Origin: Microcebus murinus | Lineage: Eukaryota > Chordata > Mammalia > Primates > Cheirogaleidae | Assembly (NCBI RefSeq): GCF_040939455.1 | Contig: NC_134110.1 | Coordinates: 99,167,001 to 99,231,000 of the forward strand | Direction of reading: 5' to 3' | DNA: 64,000 bases | Part shown: positions 22,691 through 35,314 of the stretch, one piece after another | Layout of the letters: every line of letters starts with the position of its first letter | Numbering within the stretch: the stretch's first letter is position 1 | Translations under genes and position numbers: made by a program | Notes under the pieces: generated by a model | Databases searched by the model: none | Told to the model about the DNA's origin: nothing | Seen by the model: the letters and a program-made list of their open reading frames with translations, nothing else

Positions 22691-25469
22691 AGGAAATCCC
22701 ACTCCCTTCTCCACCGTGGCCAGGACTCTTTTTCTCTCTACAGCTCACAGGTACTTCTTTTCAGAAATAAGATACATATTTTCAACCAAGAGGCACATGA
22801 GGATTCAGCCCAAACCGCCACTGTACACGGTCTTGGATCACAAACCGTCAGCACAGCCTGGAACTGAACTGTCTGCACATGTGTGACACCGAGTCTCATT
22901 TACCATCTGCTCCTGAGAGCTGATGTCTTTGGGCCATTTGTATCGTCATGATCGCGCCACAGTGAGTGCTGAGAAAGCTTAATTCTTGGAGACCTGAGAG
23001 AAAGCACTAAAACAGTTCATTAATTATATCAAAGGGAATATTCAGCCCAGGGCTTTATGTTTGGAAAGTTCAGCCAGAGGTCCCAGGTGTCTGCGCCCAT
23101 CCGTGCTCGAGTCCTGCCGGTAGTACCCGTGCACGGAGGGGCCAGCTCACCCAAGGCGTTCCCAGGGCAAAGGCATATTCTGTATTATTTAATACCTACG
23201 CCCGTTTGAGCTTCACCACTAAAGCTCAGGGACTATGGAAGTCCCCCAAACACAAACAATTCCATTTTTTTTTTTTCTGATTAGGAACATGTCCAGAAAA
23301 CAATACCTACGTTCACTGAAAACACTGGACGCACTGTGACAAGGATGGAGCATAAATGAAGAGTTCATGGCGTTCTAGCCTCTGCTCGAACTTTGTGATT
23401 ATCTGGTTATGCCACCCAAGGTAGACGGACCCTGAATTGCGTCCAGAGCTTGTTTCCCAGCCTGACAGGAAGGGATGACTTGTCTGCCAGAGAAAGGCGA
23501 GAGGCTGCTGGCCCAGAGAGCCTTCCTTCCAACCCCCTTCTCTAAATTGGAGAGCTAAACATAGCATTCGAAAGGGCCTGGGGGGGGGGGATGTTCCAGT
23601 TAGGGCCTTACTTAAGAGATAAGGTCCCATGAGTTTCACTGGATGGAAGGGTCTTCACCCCTAACTCAGGGCACGGAGTCCTGTGTGTGCGCGTGCATGC
23701 GCGTGTGCGTGCGCGTGTGCGTGCGTGCGTGCGCGTGTGCGTGCGTGCGTGTGCGCGTGCGTGCGTGTGCGTGCGCGTGTGTGCGCGCGCGCGCATAGGG
23801 CAAGTCTCTCCAGCTTGAGTCCGGCAGGTAGTTTCCCAGTGAAATCTGAACTATGTACCTTGTCAGAAGAATAGAAGTCTACAACATTATGGATATAGCT
23901 GGAAGAACGATACTTTTATTTGATAAATGGAGGATTTTTTCAGAGAAGATTGAGAAATCTCGGACGGTTTGGACTGAAGGAGAAGGAGGACGAGGAGGCA
24001 TTTAAATGGGCGCTGTCAGGAGGAGCTTGTCGCACAGCGTCTGGCATGAGGGACTAACGATCCAGGTCCCTTCTTCAATCACTCCGTGCACTGGGGCATG
24101 GCGCTCCTGTGAGAGGCTGAGAGCCTGGGAAGCTAAACCGTATTGTCCATTTCACTGGCAAATGTGGACACAAGACTAGGAGACAGAGCCAAGGGGCCAG
24201 AAGCTGGGTGGACCCTGAAGTGGAATGGTGAACACAAGCAGCGTTAGGAACGAAGAGACAAGTCCCAGCGACCACTGCAGAGAAGCCGCTTTGGGGCTGG
24301 GTTGCACGGTGCCTGGGAAGGCAGGCCTGGTTAAAGGCACCGTTCTGGGCGAAGAGCAGCTACAGCACTGGTTCAGACTTGAGGAGTTCCTGGAGCGGCC
24401 AGCAGAGAGAGAACAGTGCACAGCACGTGTTGCTGGCTGGATGGACAAGCATCCGTTTATTCAGTAGATACTACAGTGCTAGGAGCTAAGGGTTCCAACC
24501 TGAGAAAGATGTGAGCCCTGCCCTTAGGGAACGTGGGACTTACGATCAGGAGAGCAGATGAGCAAGCCCTGCAGGAGTACCCTTCGTGACAGGGTGCAGC
24601 CTGAGCTATGGACACAGTCATTGCTTAATGGATCACGGATAATTCCAGGTGACCTTAGTAACAGAATTGTGACATATTCTTCTATGCTTTATTCAAGACC
24701 ACCTTAAATTAAGGCGATTGCTTCCAGAATAAAGGCATTTCTCTGGCAATGGCTGCCTAAATCTAGGAGGAAAATTGCCTGGCTACACTAATGTATTAGC
24801 AAGTCCTAAACTGGCAAACGCAGACTGTGGGAAGGCAGCAGCCTCCTCCTGTGCACACTGACCTCTGGGGCCAACAGTATTTGGTCCTCAGTACCTCTTT
24901 ATTCATGTTCAATCTTGATGTCTTGGGCTGGGTTAGCAGTGGCCCTTTCATCCTGAAACATATACTCCTAATGCTCTGTGCATGACTACACACGCATAGA
25001 AGTCTGAAGGGCAAGGACTCAATTCAGTTCTACAGATAAACTTCTGATTTCTAAATATTTGAACCACTCCATTCCAGCTAGCATCGTGAAGGGCTGTTCT
25101 CACCACCCCATGTCAGCAGCCTTTGTTCTACCTTGGGTGATCAGAAATGGGCCACCAAGAAGGAAAATCTTCTTGACCTGAGTGGATCTTAGGAGGTAAT
25201 CCTTCAAATGGAATCTACATTAAAATCACAGAACTATTATATATATAATATATTTTATAAATAGTTAATTGGCTTTAATTCCTTCATACATTCATTTAAA
25301 AAACAGACAAGCCTTATGCATGTGATAATTTTCCTAGATACTGTCCTGGTTATTACTATATCTACATTGTTTTTACTGTCATGTAGTAGACTTAAATCTT
25401 AACTTTGAAGGGTGCAGAAATGTAACTTTTTTCATTCTCCATACTGATTAAAATAAACATCCCTCCGTA
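22691..25469. other. Intron with the GT/GC tract, otherwise unrecognised
   Basis: Somewhat GC-richer (22700-24600). 24440-24600 has the wording of a common ancient repeat (GTTTATTCAGTAGATACTAC, GAGCCCTGCCCTTAGGGAAC). No exon motif. Confidence 0.35.
23683..23796 (+). repeat. Alternating purine-pyrimidine (GT/GC)n tract
   Basis: About 114 bp of nearly uninterrupted TGTGCGCGTGCGTGCG-type sequence ending GCGCGCGCGCGC. Open frames on both strands here are repeat artefacts. Confidence 0.95.
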
Positions 25470-25625
25470 GGAAACTTTTTGGGGTGATGGAAATATTCTC
25501 TATCTTGATTGTGGTGATAGTTCCAAGACTGTAAACATTTGGTAAAACTCATCAAACTGTATACCCTAAAAGAGTGAATTTTGTTCCACGTAAATTATAC
25601 TTCAGATGAACTGGACTTCAAAATA
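25470..25625 (+). mobile_element. Old L1M 3' end
   Basis: GGGGTGATGGAAATATTCTC, CTTGATTGTGGTGATAGTTC and TAAATTATACTTCAGATGAA match the same L1M terminal wording. Confidence 0.6.
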
Positions 25626-28277
25626 ATCTAAGCTGTTATTTCGACTGTTGGTAGAAATCCTAATCATTTTTACTCAGAATCTAAGCTCAGTCGCTTCCAG
25701 TATAAAGCTTGGTTTCTTTTGGTCTAAAACTGTTGAATTCAGGATTCTTCTCATTCTGCCCCCTTTCCTTCTCCATGGGGATATCTTCGTTCCTGTATAC
25801 CATCTTCATCTGTGGAGAGGGAGCCCTGCTGTTCTCTCTGGCCTCCCCTGAGCTATCTCATTCCATTTGCCTTTGGGGGTCACCTCCTCCCTTGTAACAA
25901 CTGCTGGGGGAAACACATGTCACACATGGATGGCTTTGATTCCCAGGCCCACAGACTCTGCATTAACTTTGTCAAAACACAAAAAAATTTGTCCCTTTGG
26001 GGCTACCACCCTGATCTCAGCCACTTCCATATTTCTCTTGGCAATGGGAGGTGAGAGTTGAGGAGGGAACTCTGCCGCCTCCCCCATACCCCTTCTGGCT
26101 GCTTGGGACAGTAGTATGTGGCCTCGGGCTGCCCCCAAGACTCAGCCCTCAGCCCTTGCTGGTATGTCATTCGCGCCTAAGTCAGACGCACAGAGAGAGG
26201 GAAGGAGGCAGAGAGATTGAAAGAAAAGGAAAGGAACTTCTTTTTCAAATGCCCTTTTTTTTTAAAAAAAAATAGACTTTTTCAATATGTCTTACAATTA
26301 AAAGTCATGTTTTTCACAAGTGATATTTCTCCAAAGATTCATTCAGTCTGTTCCAGAAATCAATGAACTTTTTATTCTAAGCCTTACTCAGAACTGCCTT
26401 CCCCCAAGCAGTAAGAGTCACTTCCTGGAGGCCCCAGGGCCCTCAGGGCAAAAAGGAAAAATGCAGGCAATAAAAGTCTCAGTTACAATCTCATAATAGT
26501 ATCCTGGTATGTTTGCCAGAATTGTGATGGATAATAATGATCTTTTGACAGATTGGATTCTAGTTCTGAATGGTAGAAAGCAGGGCTTTACTCTGGCTGC
26601 CTTGTTCTTACATCGTGTAATCCCTGCACTGCCCTGGGGGGTGGGGTGGGAGGGCAGTGAGGCCCTGGGAACGGGCTCAGCAGTTTCTCTCCTGAGAGCT
26701 GTACTTGGTCTCCTCCCAGCTGCTGGAGCCCCTGTACTCGCCTCTGATTCCTGGTGGCTCTCACAGGCCTGTGGCCCTATCCAAACTGTTACCATTCATT
26801 AGGCTGTAATGGCCCTTCACACTTTCATGCTACCACTGCCCGTTTCCTGGCTCTGCCCTGGGGTGAGTGAGTGAGGTCCACTCCCTGGGGACAGAGTGTT
26901 GCCCACACTGTTCAGGGCTCCACCACCTGCTGGCACAGTGCTGGGCCCTTGGGAAAGAGTTGCAGAATGAATCTAACAGCTGCTGCTTCTCCTCTCTGCT
27001 AATCTACTCTCGTTTCCACTACTTCTGTGTCTTTGGCCACTACTGTAAAATACAAAAACAATTTTGATTTAATTTGCTCTTAATTTTAACAGTTTTTCCC
27101 ACAACACAAAAGTACATGTGATTGTTCTCTCTCCTTCCCCTCCTTCATCTTTCTTGCCTTCTCCCTCCTCTCTCTTGCCTTCTCCCTCCTGTTGTAGTTT
27201 TGTCCTCATTTCTCCCTGTCCCACATATCTGAGGGCTTAGACATCTGGTGCAGACATCCTTAGCATTAAATTCAGGGTAGCACAGGTGAGGAGTGAGTGA
27301 GGATCTAAGGAAGCAGGTAGAACTGACCAGCCTCAGGCCATTTCCACCTGCTTTTGTACCTTCTCCCTGAGTATGGAGGCTCATGGGCACCTTGGATTCT
27401 AAGGAGCACCTCCTCCTATCCACTTCCTCCTGGCACCTGGGACCATGATCCAAAAGGAGTGCTTGTAGGAGTGGTAAGGGGAGATGAACTTTGGGTCTCT
27501 AGTTCTTGGTGTGTCCTGCCTCAAGTTCATCCTTCTCCCCCACCTGGTGTTGATATAGCTGCCGGAGACACATATGGCGTCTGGTTAGGACTGTTAACCC
27601 ATAAACATTGCCAGACCTCCTATACTATTAGGGAAATATGAACTCACAGCCAAAATAATACAATCTCTGCATAGTACAATTGTTTCAAAAGAAAAATCCA
27701 GAAACTGGATCATGGATGCAGGTTGTATTATAGCAAAGAAACTAAAAATTTGAAGACTTAAAATGAATGTTCCAAAAGAGATAGGAAGAGATGTTATTGA
27801 TGAAGAAAAGTTCTTTCCCAGGATATTTTAGAGAAACTTTGTAATGACTGATGAGCTCTCAGACCAAAGACTCTAAGCCTGTTTAACCATTCTTGGGTGT
27901 GCCAAGGATGCCCATCAAGGAAGCAGAGACTGGGAAATGCCAACATCTGGGATTCTGCAAGGAGGAGGCAATTCACCTGTGCATTATTATGTAAACAAGA
28001 AAATAAAAGTGTGTTGTGTTTTCTGTTTTGTTGTTATTGTTGTTTTTACAGGTTCAATAACCAACTAGGAGACTAAGCAACTAAGTTCATTCATTGCAAT
28101 AAAACTTGACTGGAAGAAAAATTCAAGTTGTTATCCCTGGACAAATGCTTTGCACATCCCTCTAGTAAACTTCTAGTGAAAAGTCCTATTAGGGGATTTG
28201 TTTCAGCCTCCTCCTGCCAGCCATGTGACATTTTTAATAAATCCTTGTGACTAAGGAATTGTATGTCCTTATGAAGA

Positions 28278-28280
<3 letters not shown>
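25626..28280. other. Intron, no recognised feature
   Basis: Mixed composition; several short frames without known motifs (25648-26275, 26418-26802, 27145-27641). Confidence 0.35.

Positions 28281-28330
<50 letters not shown>
28281..28330 (+). repeat. (TG)n microsatellite
   Basis: About 24 uninterrupted TG units. Confidence 0.95.
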
Positions 28331-28331
<1 letters not shown>

Positions 28332-28479
28332 TTTTAGTTCTGTACTTACTGCAGTAAGCAGAGAGACTGAAGAATCCAGAGATTAATGATACTATTTATG
28401 GAGATGTTAATGTGTGGAGTTGATGCTGATAAGTCATCATTAACAAACACTTAGCAAAGATTCTGGCCTACAAAGATGT

Positions 28480-28870
28480 TTGATAATAAACCTGCAGGTG
28501 AAAATTTTGAAAGATTTTTGTGCAACTAATAAGATGATATTAAATCTTATTATGTAGGTCACAAGTTTATAAGCCTGAAGTATATATAAGTTAAAGAAAT
28601 CAGACATCAAAAAATGCTAGGCTTTGACAATGATAAATGTGTTATGCATTCCTTGACAGATGGTGAAATTGTTGAAATGATAATAAATAGGTAAGTATAA
28701 GGATGAGAGTGTTGAAGATGATGACATTGCAAACAAGTGAAAAAACATGCTGAAAAAATGGTGAAACTATATACTATAGCTATCAATTGAATTGGATGAC
28801 GATTGTGGCATAGGAAGGCAAGCATTTTATTCTGTGCTTCTGTCAGACTTTGTGACAGTGAGTAACATTT
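28480..28870 (+). mobile_element. Possible decayed Tigger/pogo transposase C-terminal fragment
   Basis: GACAGATGGTGAAATTGTTG and AGATGATGACATTGCAAACA look like the acidic tail of Tigger transposases, but stops are frequent and the match is from memory. It could be unrelated. Confidence 0.35.
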
Positions 28871-30084
28871 TCATAAGCAACTGAAGCTACTGACTAATTG
28901 TCAAAAAGAAAAATTTATCATCAGCCCTGATAAAAATAACATTAAAAAATTTTGGCAGAAATGGCCAACACATACGGATAACCTAAACCAACAAATTGAC
29001 TCTTTCAAATACTTTTAGGTAAACGATGGTAATAAATACATTAGTAGCCACTTCTTAAAACTGTAGTTTAAGAATGATTATTTGTAATCAGAATGATTGA
29101 TTAGTAATACCTATCTTTGAATATGTTCAGGTAAAATGACCTCCTCCATACTGTAAAACATTGACATCTTGATTCCCATCCTTGCATTTTCAAGCATTTG
29201 AGCTAATTTTAAGTTTTCTTCTAACTTACATTTTAAACTTAGCATGAAGCTCCTCCTGGAGTTGTCTTTTTGTATGTGGGATGTCCTTCTCTTTGGGTGA
29301 AGATAATATATTAGCCTTGTACATTTTTACAATAGAATGAATATTTGTTAGCTAGGGTATATGGCCCTGCCTTTAAATCAACAACATCAAGACCTGACAT
29401 TTCATGCCCAAGAGGAAGGACTGAAAAAGGATTCAATGCAATATTTACTTGCTAAGACTTGTTTAAACCACATGATATTTTAGGGTGCATCTCAGTGACA
29501 TGTTAACTAAGCATTCTTTAAATTCTCCATTTGAGTTAAGTTGGCTAAAGAAAAATTTTACATTGCCTTAAGGATCATGAAAAAGTCTGGAGTTAGAATT
29601 TATTGTTACACATTTAGCATTTTTAAAAAAGAATTTACATGCTTTTGTTACAGAACCATAGCAAATGCTTAGTAAATTATGTTATCTAATACAATTAAAA
29701 GAGAAACGGAGTTACAGATTCTAGCAAAATGTCTATTTCTTCAGGTGGTATTGTGTTTTCTTTATTTTCCAATTTAAAACTCTTTTATGTGGTTTGAAAA
29801 TAAAACTCAGTGCTCAGCTATGATAGCCACCTTGTTCTAAATTTTTGATACATTTACCTCTTTTTCTTTGAATTATTTAGGTAGAATGTACTTTTTTGTT
29901 TTGTTTTATTTTTTGATACATATGTATTTAATCAATTAAAAGCAGTTTCTGGGAACACTGTGGAGAAGTCTCTGAGGCTATGTGCAGGTTAACAGAAAGC
30001 CACGTGATTTTGTTACAGGGTGTGTACAGTGGTTGAGGAAGCGATGAGTGTTGTTCTTTGTGCTGTCAATATGTAGTTTGTGTC
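28871..30084. other. Intron, no recognised feature
   Basis: AT-rich and rich in stops. Confidence 0.35.
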
Positions 30085-30480
30085 CTAAATAATTTTTCTA
30101 TTTTGGGATCTTATGGGGGCACAAACATTTTGGTTACAAGCAATGACTTTGCCTCGACCAAGCCCGGGCTAGAGGTGTGCCTTTCCCCCATACAGTGTGC
30201 ACCGCATCCGTTAGTTGTGAGTTTGCCCACCCCTGCGCTCCCCACCTGACCGACACCCAATGAATAGTACTACCATGTGAGCACCTTAGTGTTCATCAGT
30301 TAGTACCAATTTGATGTCGAGTACATGTGGTGCTTATTTTTCCATTCCTGTGATACCTCACTTCAAAGGATGGGCTCAAGCTTTATCCAGGATAATACAA
30401 GAGGTGCTAGATCACCATTGTTTTTTGTAATTGAGTAGTATTCCACTGTACACATACACAATGTTTTATTAATCCACTCT
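30085..30480 (-). mobile_element. L1 3' end, older strepsirrhine-type subfamily
   Basis: The + strand ATCTTATGGGGGCACAAACA, then an L1 3' UTR-like stretch and CATTCCTGTGATACCTCACT with GAGTAGTATTCCACTGTACA. 5'-truncated, about 0.4 kb, and clearly diverged from the 35.1-kb copy. Confidence 0.75.
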
Positions 30481-31763
30481 AACCTTTAACTACTCATTTA
30501 ATTGTCTTTATGTGTTTTAATATTTTAAATGTACCTCTTTAATAAAGTTGTAAACAAGTTTACTCTTCATCTGAAACAAAGAAAAAATTCTCAGTAAACA
30601 GAAGCCTAGTTTCTCTAGAAAGACATCAAATCATGTTTTTCCTGACAAGCACTGTGCTTGTTTTCATGAAGGATTCTAGCAGAAGTTTTGACTTAATTCA
30701 ATTCAGGCAGTTCCAGAGGTTGTAAGACCAGCTCTTCTTCATAGGTAGTTTTAGAGATTTCTTTGGTTGTCCTAAATTCGTGAGAAGTGTTCTAATTTTC
30801 TGCTTAAACTCAGCTGGGTTTCACTCTAGGGTGTTTTAGAATATGTAAGACTACACAAAGAAACTGATTTATCTTCTCTGCTCATGCCATTTCCCAATAT
30901 ACCACATTTGTCTTTTTAAAGGTCAGGCATGATAGAAACAGGCAATGTTTCTCACTTGCCTTGTTTTCTTACTTGTTGGTTTTTCATGTCAGAGTTCTTG
31001 GAAAATGTTAATGTGAATTTCTATAAATGCAACTGCTCAATTTCACAGAGTATAATTTATAAAGAGTTCTAGGATCTTGGAATAAAAAGTGCTCATTGTG
31101 TCCAAGATATTATTCATATTTGTAGTATCAGCAAGAGCTGTCTGTTTTCTAATTAGTGACTTCTACCAGAGTCTCAGAAATTGCCTTAATTCTAAGGTCA
31201 AATATAGTGGATTATAATTTGCTGATACCTTACTGGGTTCTTTTTTAAAAAATTATATTTAAATTTGCATCTCTCTAGGATCTTTGTAGTTTTTCTCTCT
31301 CAAGAGAGCTATTAAAAATCTCCATTATTAGAATAATCTCCAAGAAGCAGCAGCATGAGTGACCAGCTGTGATTAGAACAGCCAAACTTCAGGGGGGGAA
31401 ATTGCCATTTTCATCTAATTAAGAGAGGAGAGGTTTTTTGTTTTTGTTTTTTTTTTAAATACAGCATCTCATAATAACTGTGAAAGTGCAATGGTTAATG
31501 AAAGTACATAATTGCTAACAATAATTATTTTGAAACAGTAGTTCTGGGAATAGCTGAGAGTCCATATGAATGAGATAAACATTAACTAGCTGAGAGCATG
31601 TTTGAATGAGGGTACACATAAGAAAAAGAGTGAGGCCAAGAACCAGAGAGAAACTCATATCAAGTGGATTAAAGAACATTCTGATTTCCTTATAGAGCTT
31701 CCAACTACATTCAAAGAGATAGATAAAAATGAGAAATATAATATTAGATTTTTGACATTTCAG
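30481..31763. other. Intron leading to the 31764 exon, no recognised feature
   Basis: AT-rich; a T/G run at 31436-31456. The 31602-31922 frame overlaps the exon in a different frame and is a shadow. Confidence 0.4.
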
Positions 31764-31918
31764 TGGTGGTATATGAGATTCACATACACACTGGCACAAA
31801 GCCATGTGCAGAAACAGAGTCCAACGTATTTATCAATCTCATCGGCTCCAGAGGAGATACTGGGAAACGAAGGCTTCATCAAGCCCAAAACAACAAAGTC
31901 AAGTTTCAGCGTGGACAG
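31764..31918 (+). CDS. RP1: Internal coding exon, start of the last PLAT domain
   Basis: Seen: the acceptor is TTTCAG ending at 31763 and the donor is GTAATA from 31919. The exon is 155 nt. Its first two bases complete the codon left by the 19287-19506 exon, giving a valine, and the frame then reads VYEIHIHTGT, a SNVFINLIGSRGDTGKR segment and a terminal KFQRGQ. This is the canonical N-terminal PLAT signature: Y-hydrophobic strand, TG, NVFI-L-G--GDTG-R, and F-RGQ before the domain midpoint. The usual GAGTDA stretch is here a divergent TKPCAETE. The exon ends at a codon boundary (phase 0). The intron before it is 12.3 kb. Exonic status is well supported by homology, splice sites and phase; the gene name is inferred. 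Confidence 0.85.
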
Positions 31919-32881
31919 GTAATAGAAAGATCTTCATCAATTCTTATCTATCATCCTTCCTCTAATTTCTTTAGAAAGACACACATGCAGATAGTTGCTG
32001 AGATGCCATTTGGTATCTACTGGGAAGTCCAGGGAGATGTGGTCATTCCTTGATGCACATTTTATCGTTCTGGATTGGGTAGAGGTAAGATTTAACCGGG
32101 AACAATGCAGCTGTAAGTAAGTCACAGTTCTTTCTTCTATTAAACAACAACAAAATTCAAGATTCTACTTCCATCTAGGGCAGACTAGATTGTAACAAAA
32201 TGAACATCCTGCTGGGAACAACTAGAAATGTTTCATAAGACATCATTTAAATTGGTTTTAAAGGAATTGGAGAGCGACCCAGGCAGTTAGGACTTGAGGG
32301 CTCAGGGTCCTGGAGAGAAAGGAGTGCAGAGGAGGACCTGGTATCAGTGCAGCTTTTTGCCATTTGCAAGCGGAAGCATAGAATCAAGAAGCCAATCAGA
32401 AAGTGGCAGTGGGGAGTCTGAGATGCTGTGCAGAGATTTAGGAGGTCTTATGGGGCTGGGATTCCAGCCCAGCAGTAAACTGAGGCTCTCATAAACCCAT
32501 ACCTGAAAAGTGGGGACCTTAGTGTCCCCTCCCACAGCAGAGCTAAACAGGTCCTGCAGGTTGTCCTTAGGGGAGGTGATCCCAGGAAGCAACAGTGAAG
32601 GAATGTAGAGAGTGAGAAGGAAAGAAGAGCCAATGGAAGTACACATTCTAGAGGTCACTGCTGTTGGCCGCAGGGACTGGATCCCTCTAGGACCAAGACA
32701 CCAGCGGCTGAAGCAGCCTTGGGAGACAGAGCCATGTCCTAGGACTGTGCACAGACAGCCTCCATCCCTGCCATCATGGTTACTTCACCTGTGGGTCTGT
32801 TGCACAGCAGTCACTGGGGTGGCCAAGGCAAGGCCTCTACATAGAAAATTATAAAATATTACTGGGAAAATTTAAAAAGAC
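31919..32881. other. Intron, no recognised feature
   Basis: Open frames at 32294-32854 on both strands show no known domain. Confidence 0.35.
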
Positions 32882-33003
32882 ATAAATTAGCCAGGCACAG
32901 TGGTGTGTTCCTGTAGTCCCAGCCACTCAGGAGGTTGAGTATGGAGGATTGCTTGAGCCCAGCCTGGGCAACATAGCTAGACCCCATCTCTTAAAAAAAA
33001 AAG
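32882..33003 (+). mobile_element. Alu/7SL-type SINE arm
   Basis: TTAGCCAGGCACAGTGGTGT, CCTGTAGTCCCAGCCACTCA and CAGCCTGGGCAACATAGCTA, with an A-rich end at 32994-33003. It lies next to old L1M sequence. Confidence 0.85.
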
Positions 33004-34750
33004 ATATAAATTGATAAAGACATATACTATGTTCCTGAATTGGAAGACTCAATACTACCAAGTTCTCGCTTCTGTCTAATTGATCGGCTGTTTTAATGCA
33101 ATACCAATCAAAATTGCAGGAAAAATTTTTACATAGCAATTGGTATCCTAATTCTAAAATTTATGTGAAAATCACAACCCCTATTTTACAGCAAATCCTC
33201 AAATCAGTTTTATGCAAATTTATGTGTAAATGTGAAAGGTAAAACAATAAAATATCTAGAAGATACCATATGAGAAAATCATGATCTTGGGGTAGACTAG
33301 CATTTTTAAAATTTTTAATTGTGATAAAATGCACATAACATAAAAGGTATCATTTTAACCATTTTAAAGTGTAAGGTTCAGTGGTATTAAGTATATTTAC
33401 ATTATTGTGTAACTATCACCACAATTCATCTCCAGAACTCTTTTCATTGTAAGAAACTAAAGCTCTGTACTCATTAAACAAGTTCTCATTCCCCTTCCCC
33501 AGTCCCTGGCAACTACCATTTTCCTTTACGTCTCTGAATTGACTACTCTAGGTACTCATATAAGTAGAATCATCCAGTATTTGTCTTTTTGTGACTAATT
33601 TTACTTAGCATAACGTCCTCAAGTTTCATGCATGTTGTAGCAGGTGATGGGATTTCTTTCCTTTTTAAGGCTGAATAATATCCCATGGTAAGTATATATC
33701 ACATTTTGCTTCTCCATTCATTTCACCATGGATACTTGGGTTGCTTCCTGCTTTTGGTTGTTGTGAAAATGTTGCTATGAATATGGCTGGACAATTATAG
33801 ACTAAGATTTTAAAGACAAAACAGAGAAAGCACTTAGCATAGAGGGAAAAAAGATAAATTGTACTATTTTAATATCAAAGATTTCTCTTCCTCACGACAC
33901 TGTTAAGAGAGTAAAAATGCACATGGCAGAAGATAAATTATATACTACAAAAAGACTCATTTGCAGACTGTATATAGAACACCCACAGATCAACAAGAAA
34001 AGGACAGATAATCCAATTTAAAACATGAGTGTGACACTTGAATATGTACTTTACAAAAGAAGTATTCAAATCACTAATAAACATGAAAAACAAATCTAAT
34101 CTTGCTAGTACCCAGGAAAATACAATGAAATCTATAATGAAGTGTTGCCGTGCATAATCACATGGTTAAACTTAAAAAGAATAACAAAAAAAAAGTATTG
34201 ATTAGCCCGTGGAGCACTTTGAACTTTCATATACTGTGCATGCAGAGTGTATATCAGTATAAGCATTTTAGAAAACTGAGATTAACTACTAAAGCTGAAT
34301 ATATAAACATCCTATAACCCAGATGCTCCTCAACAGAAACGTATGCAAATACTGTGAAAAGATAAGAACCTTGTGAGCAACATAATTCTAGGAACAAGGA
34401 TTGGCCAAAAATAGTAGAATGGATAAATAGCTTGGAATAATATTCAGTAATGAAAATGAATAAAATGCTGTTGAACAAAACAGCATGGACAATTTCACAA
34501 ATGTTGAGTGAAACAAGCCAGGCAGAAAGAGAACACACTGCATGGTTCCGTTCCTATATGATCCCAGGTGAGGCAAAATTAACTAAAAGTGTTAAAAACC
34601 AGGGGCATGGGTATCATTTGGTAGACGGTGACCAAAATGGGCCTGCCAGGGTCTTGGGTGCTGCAAAGGCTCTATTACTGACATGGATGTGCTCATTGAG
34701 TGTGCATTTGTAATTTGTATACATTGTGTTATTTTGTAGCATATTTTAAA
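33000..34750 (+). mobile_element. Old L1M ORF2-to-3' end, interrupted
   Basis: The + strand carries ORF2-like sequence at 33000-33295 (AATGCAATACCAATCAAAAT) and again from 33795 (ACAAGAAAAGGACAGATAAT, GTGGAGCACTTTGAACTTTC, CAAGCCAGGCAGAAAGAGAA), ending near 34750. The middle part, 33298-33794, is in the opposite orientation and is listed separately. Heavily mutated. Confidence 0.65.
33298..33794 (-). mobile_element. L1M-type 3' fragment inserted in another L1
   Basis: The + strand AATTGTGATAAAATGCACAT, TTTTACTTAGCATAACGTCC and GCTGAATAATATCCCATGGT are the complement of an old L1 3' region. The same class occurs at 11335-11900. It separates two + strand L1 pieces, so it arrived later. Confidence 0.65.
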
Positions 34751-34854
34751 ACTTTATATGTGTATATGCACACATATTAATATTTTTAGTGCGTAATTTA
34801 TTTAAAAACAACACATACTGGGAGATAGAAAAACAATGGTGGAAAGGATGCACG

Positions 34855-35075
34855 TGGCGGCAGCCTCCCTGGGTCTGAGACCTGGCTCTGTCACCGCGCA
34901 GGTGTTGACTTGGGACAAGTGACTCTATGTGCCTCAGTCTCTTCAAGTATAAAATGAAAAAGTGAGTAATACTTACCTCATAGGTTGTTCTGAGGATCAA
35001 ATGAATTGAAATATGGAAGACTCTTGGCACATAGTAAAGACTGTATAAGCTACTATTATCATTAGCAGTAGTAGC
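34855..35075 (+). mobile_element. MIR fragment
   Basis: GAGACCTGGCTCTGTCACCG, GACTTGGGACAAGTGACTCT, TACCTCATAGGTTGTTCTGA and CTTGGCACATAGTAAAGACT. Nearly complete; the full-length L1 inserted directly after it. Confidence 0.8.
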
Positions 35076-35086
35076 TTTAAAATGTG

Positions 35087-35101
35087 TCCCAAAGGCATTT
35101 T
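35087..35101. repeat. Target-site duplication, 3' side of the full-length L1
   Basis: TCCCAAAGGCATTTT, identical to 41823-41837. It lies directly after a MIR-derived segment. Confidence 0.9.
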
Positions 35102-35314
35102 TTTTTCGGCATATTATGGGGGTACAGATTTTAAGGTTTCAATAAATGCCCATTTCCCCCCCTCCCCCCAAAAGTCTGAGTCTCCATCATGACCATCCCC
35201 CAGATGGTGCACATCTCACTCATTATGTATGTATATACCCGCCCCCCTCCCCCCTCCCACCTGCCCAATACCCTATTACTGTAGTACCTATGTGTCCACT
35301 TAGGTCCTACTCAG

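Noticed and set aside
23608..23874. Open frames of 62-63 codons rich in alternating Cys-Ala, Arg-Val or Thr-His
   Set aside because: Translation of the GT/GC repeat; composition is dictated by the repeat.
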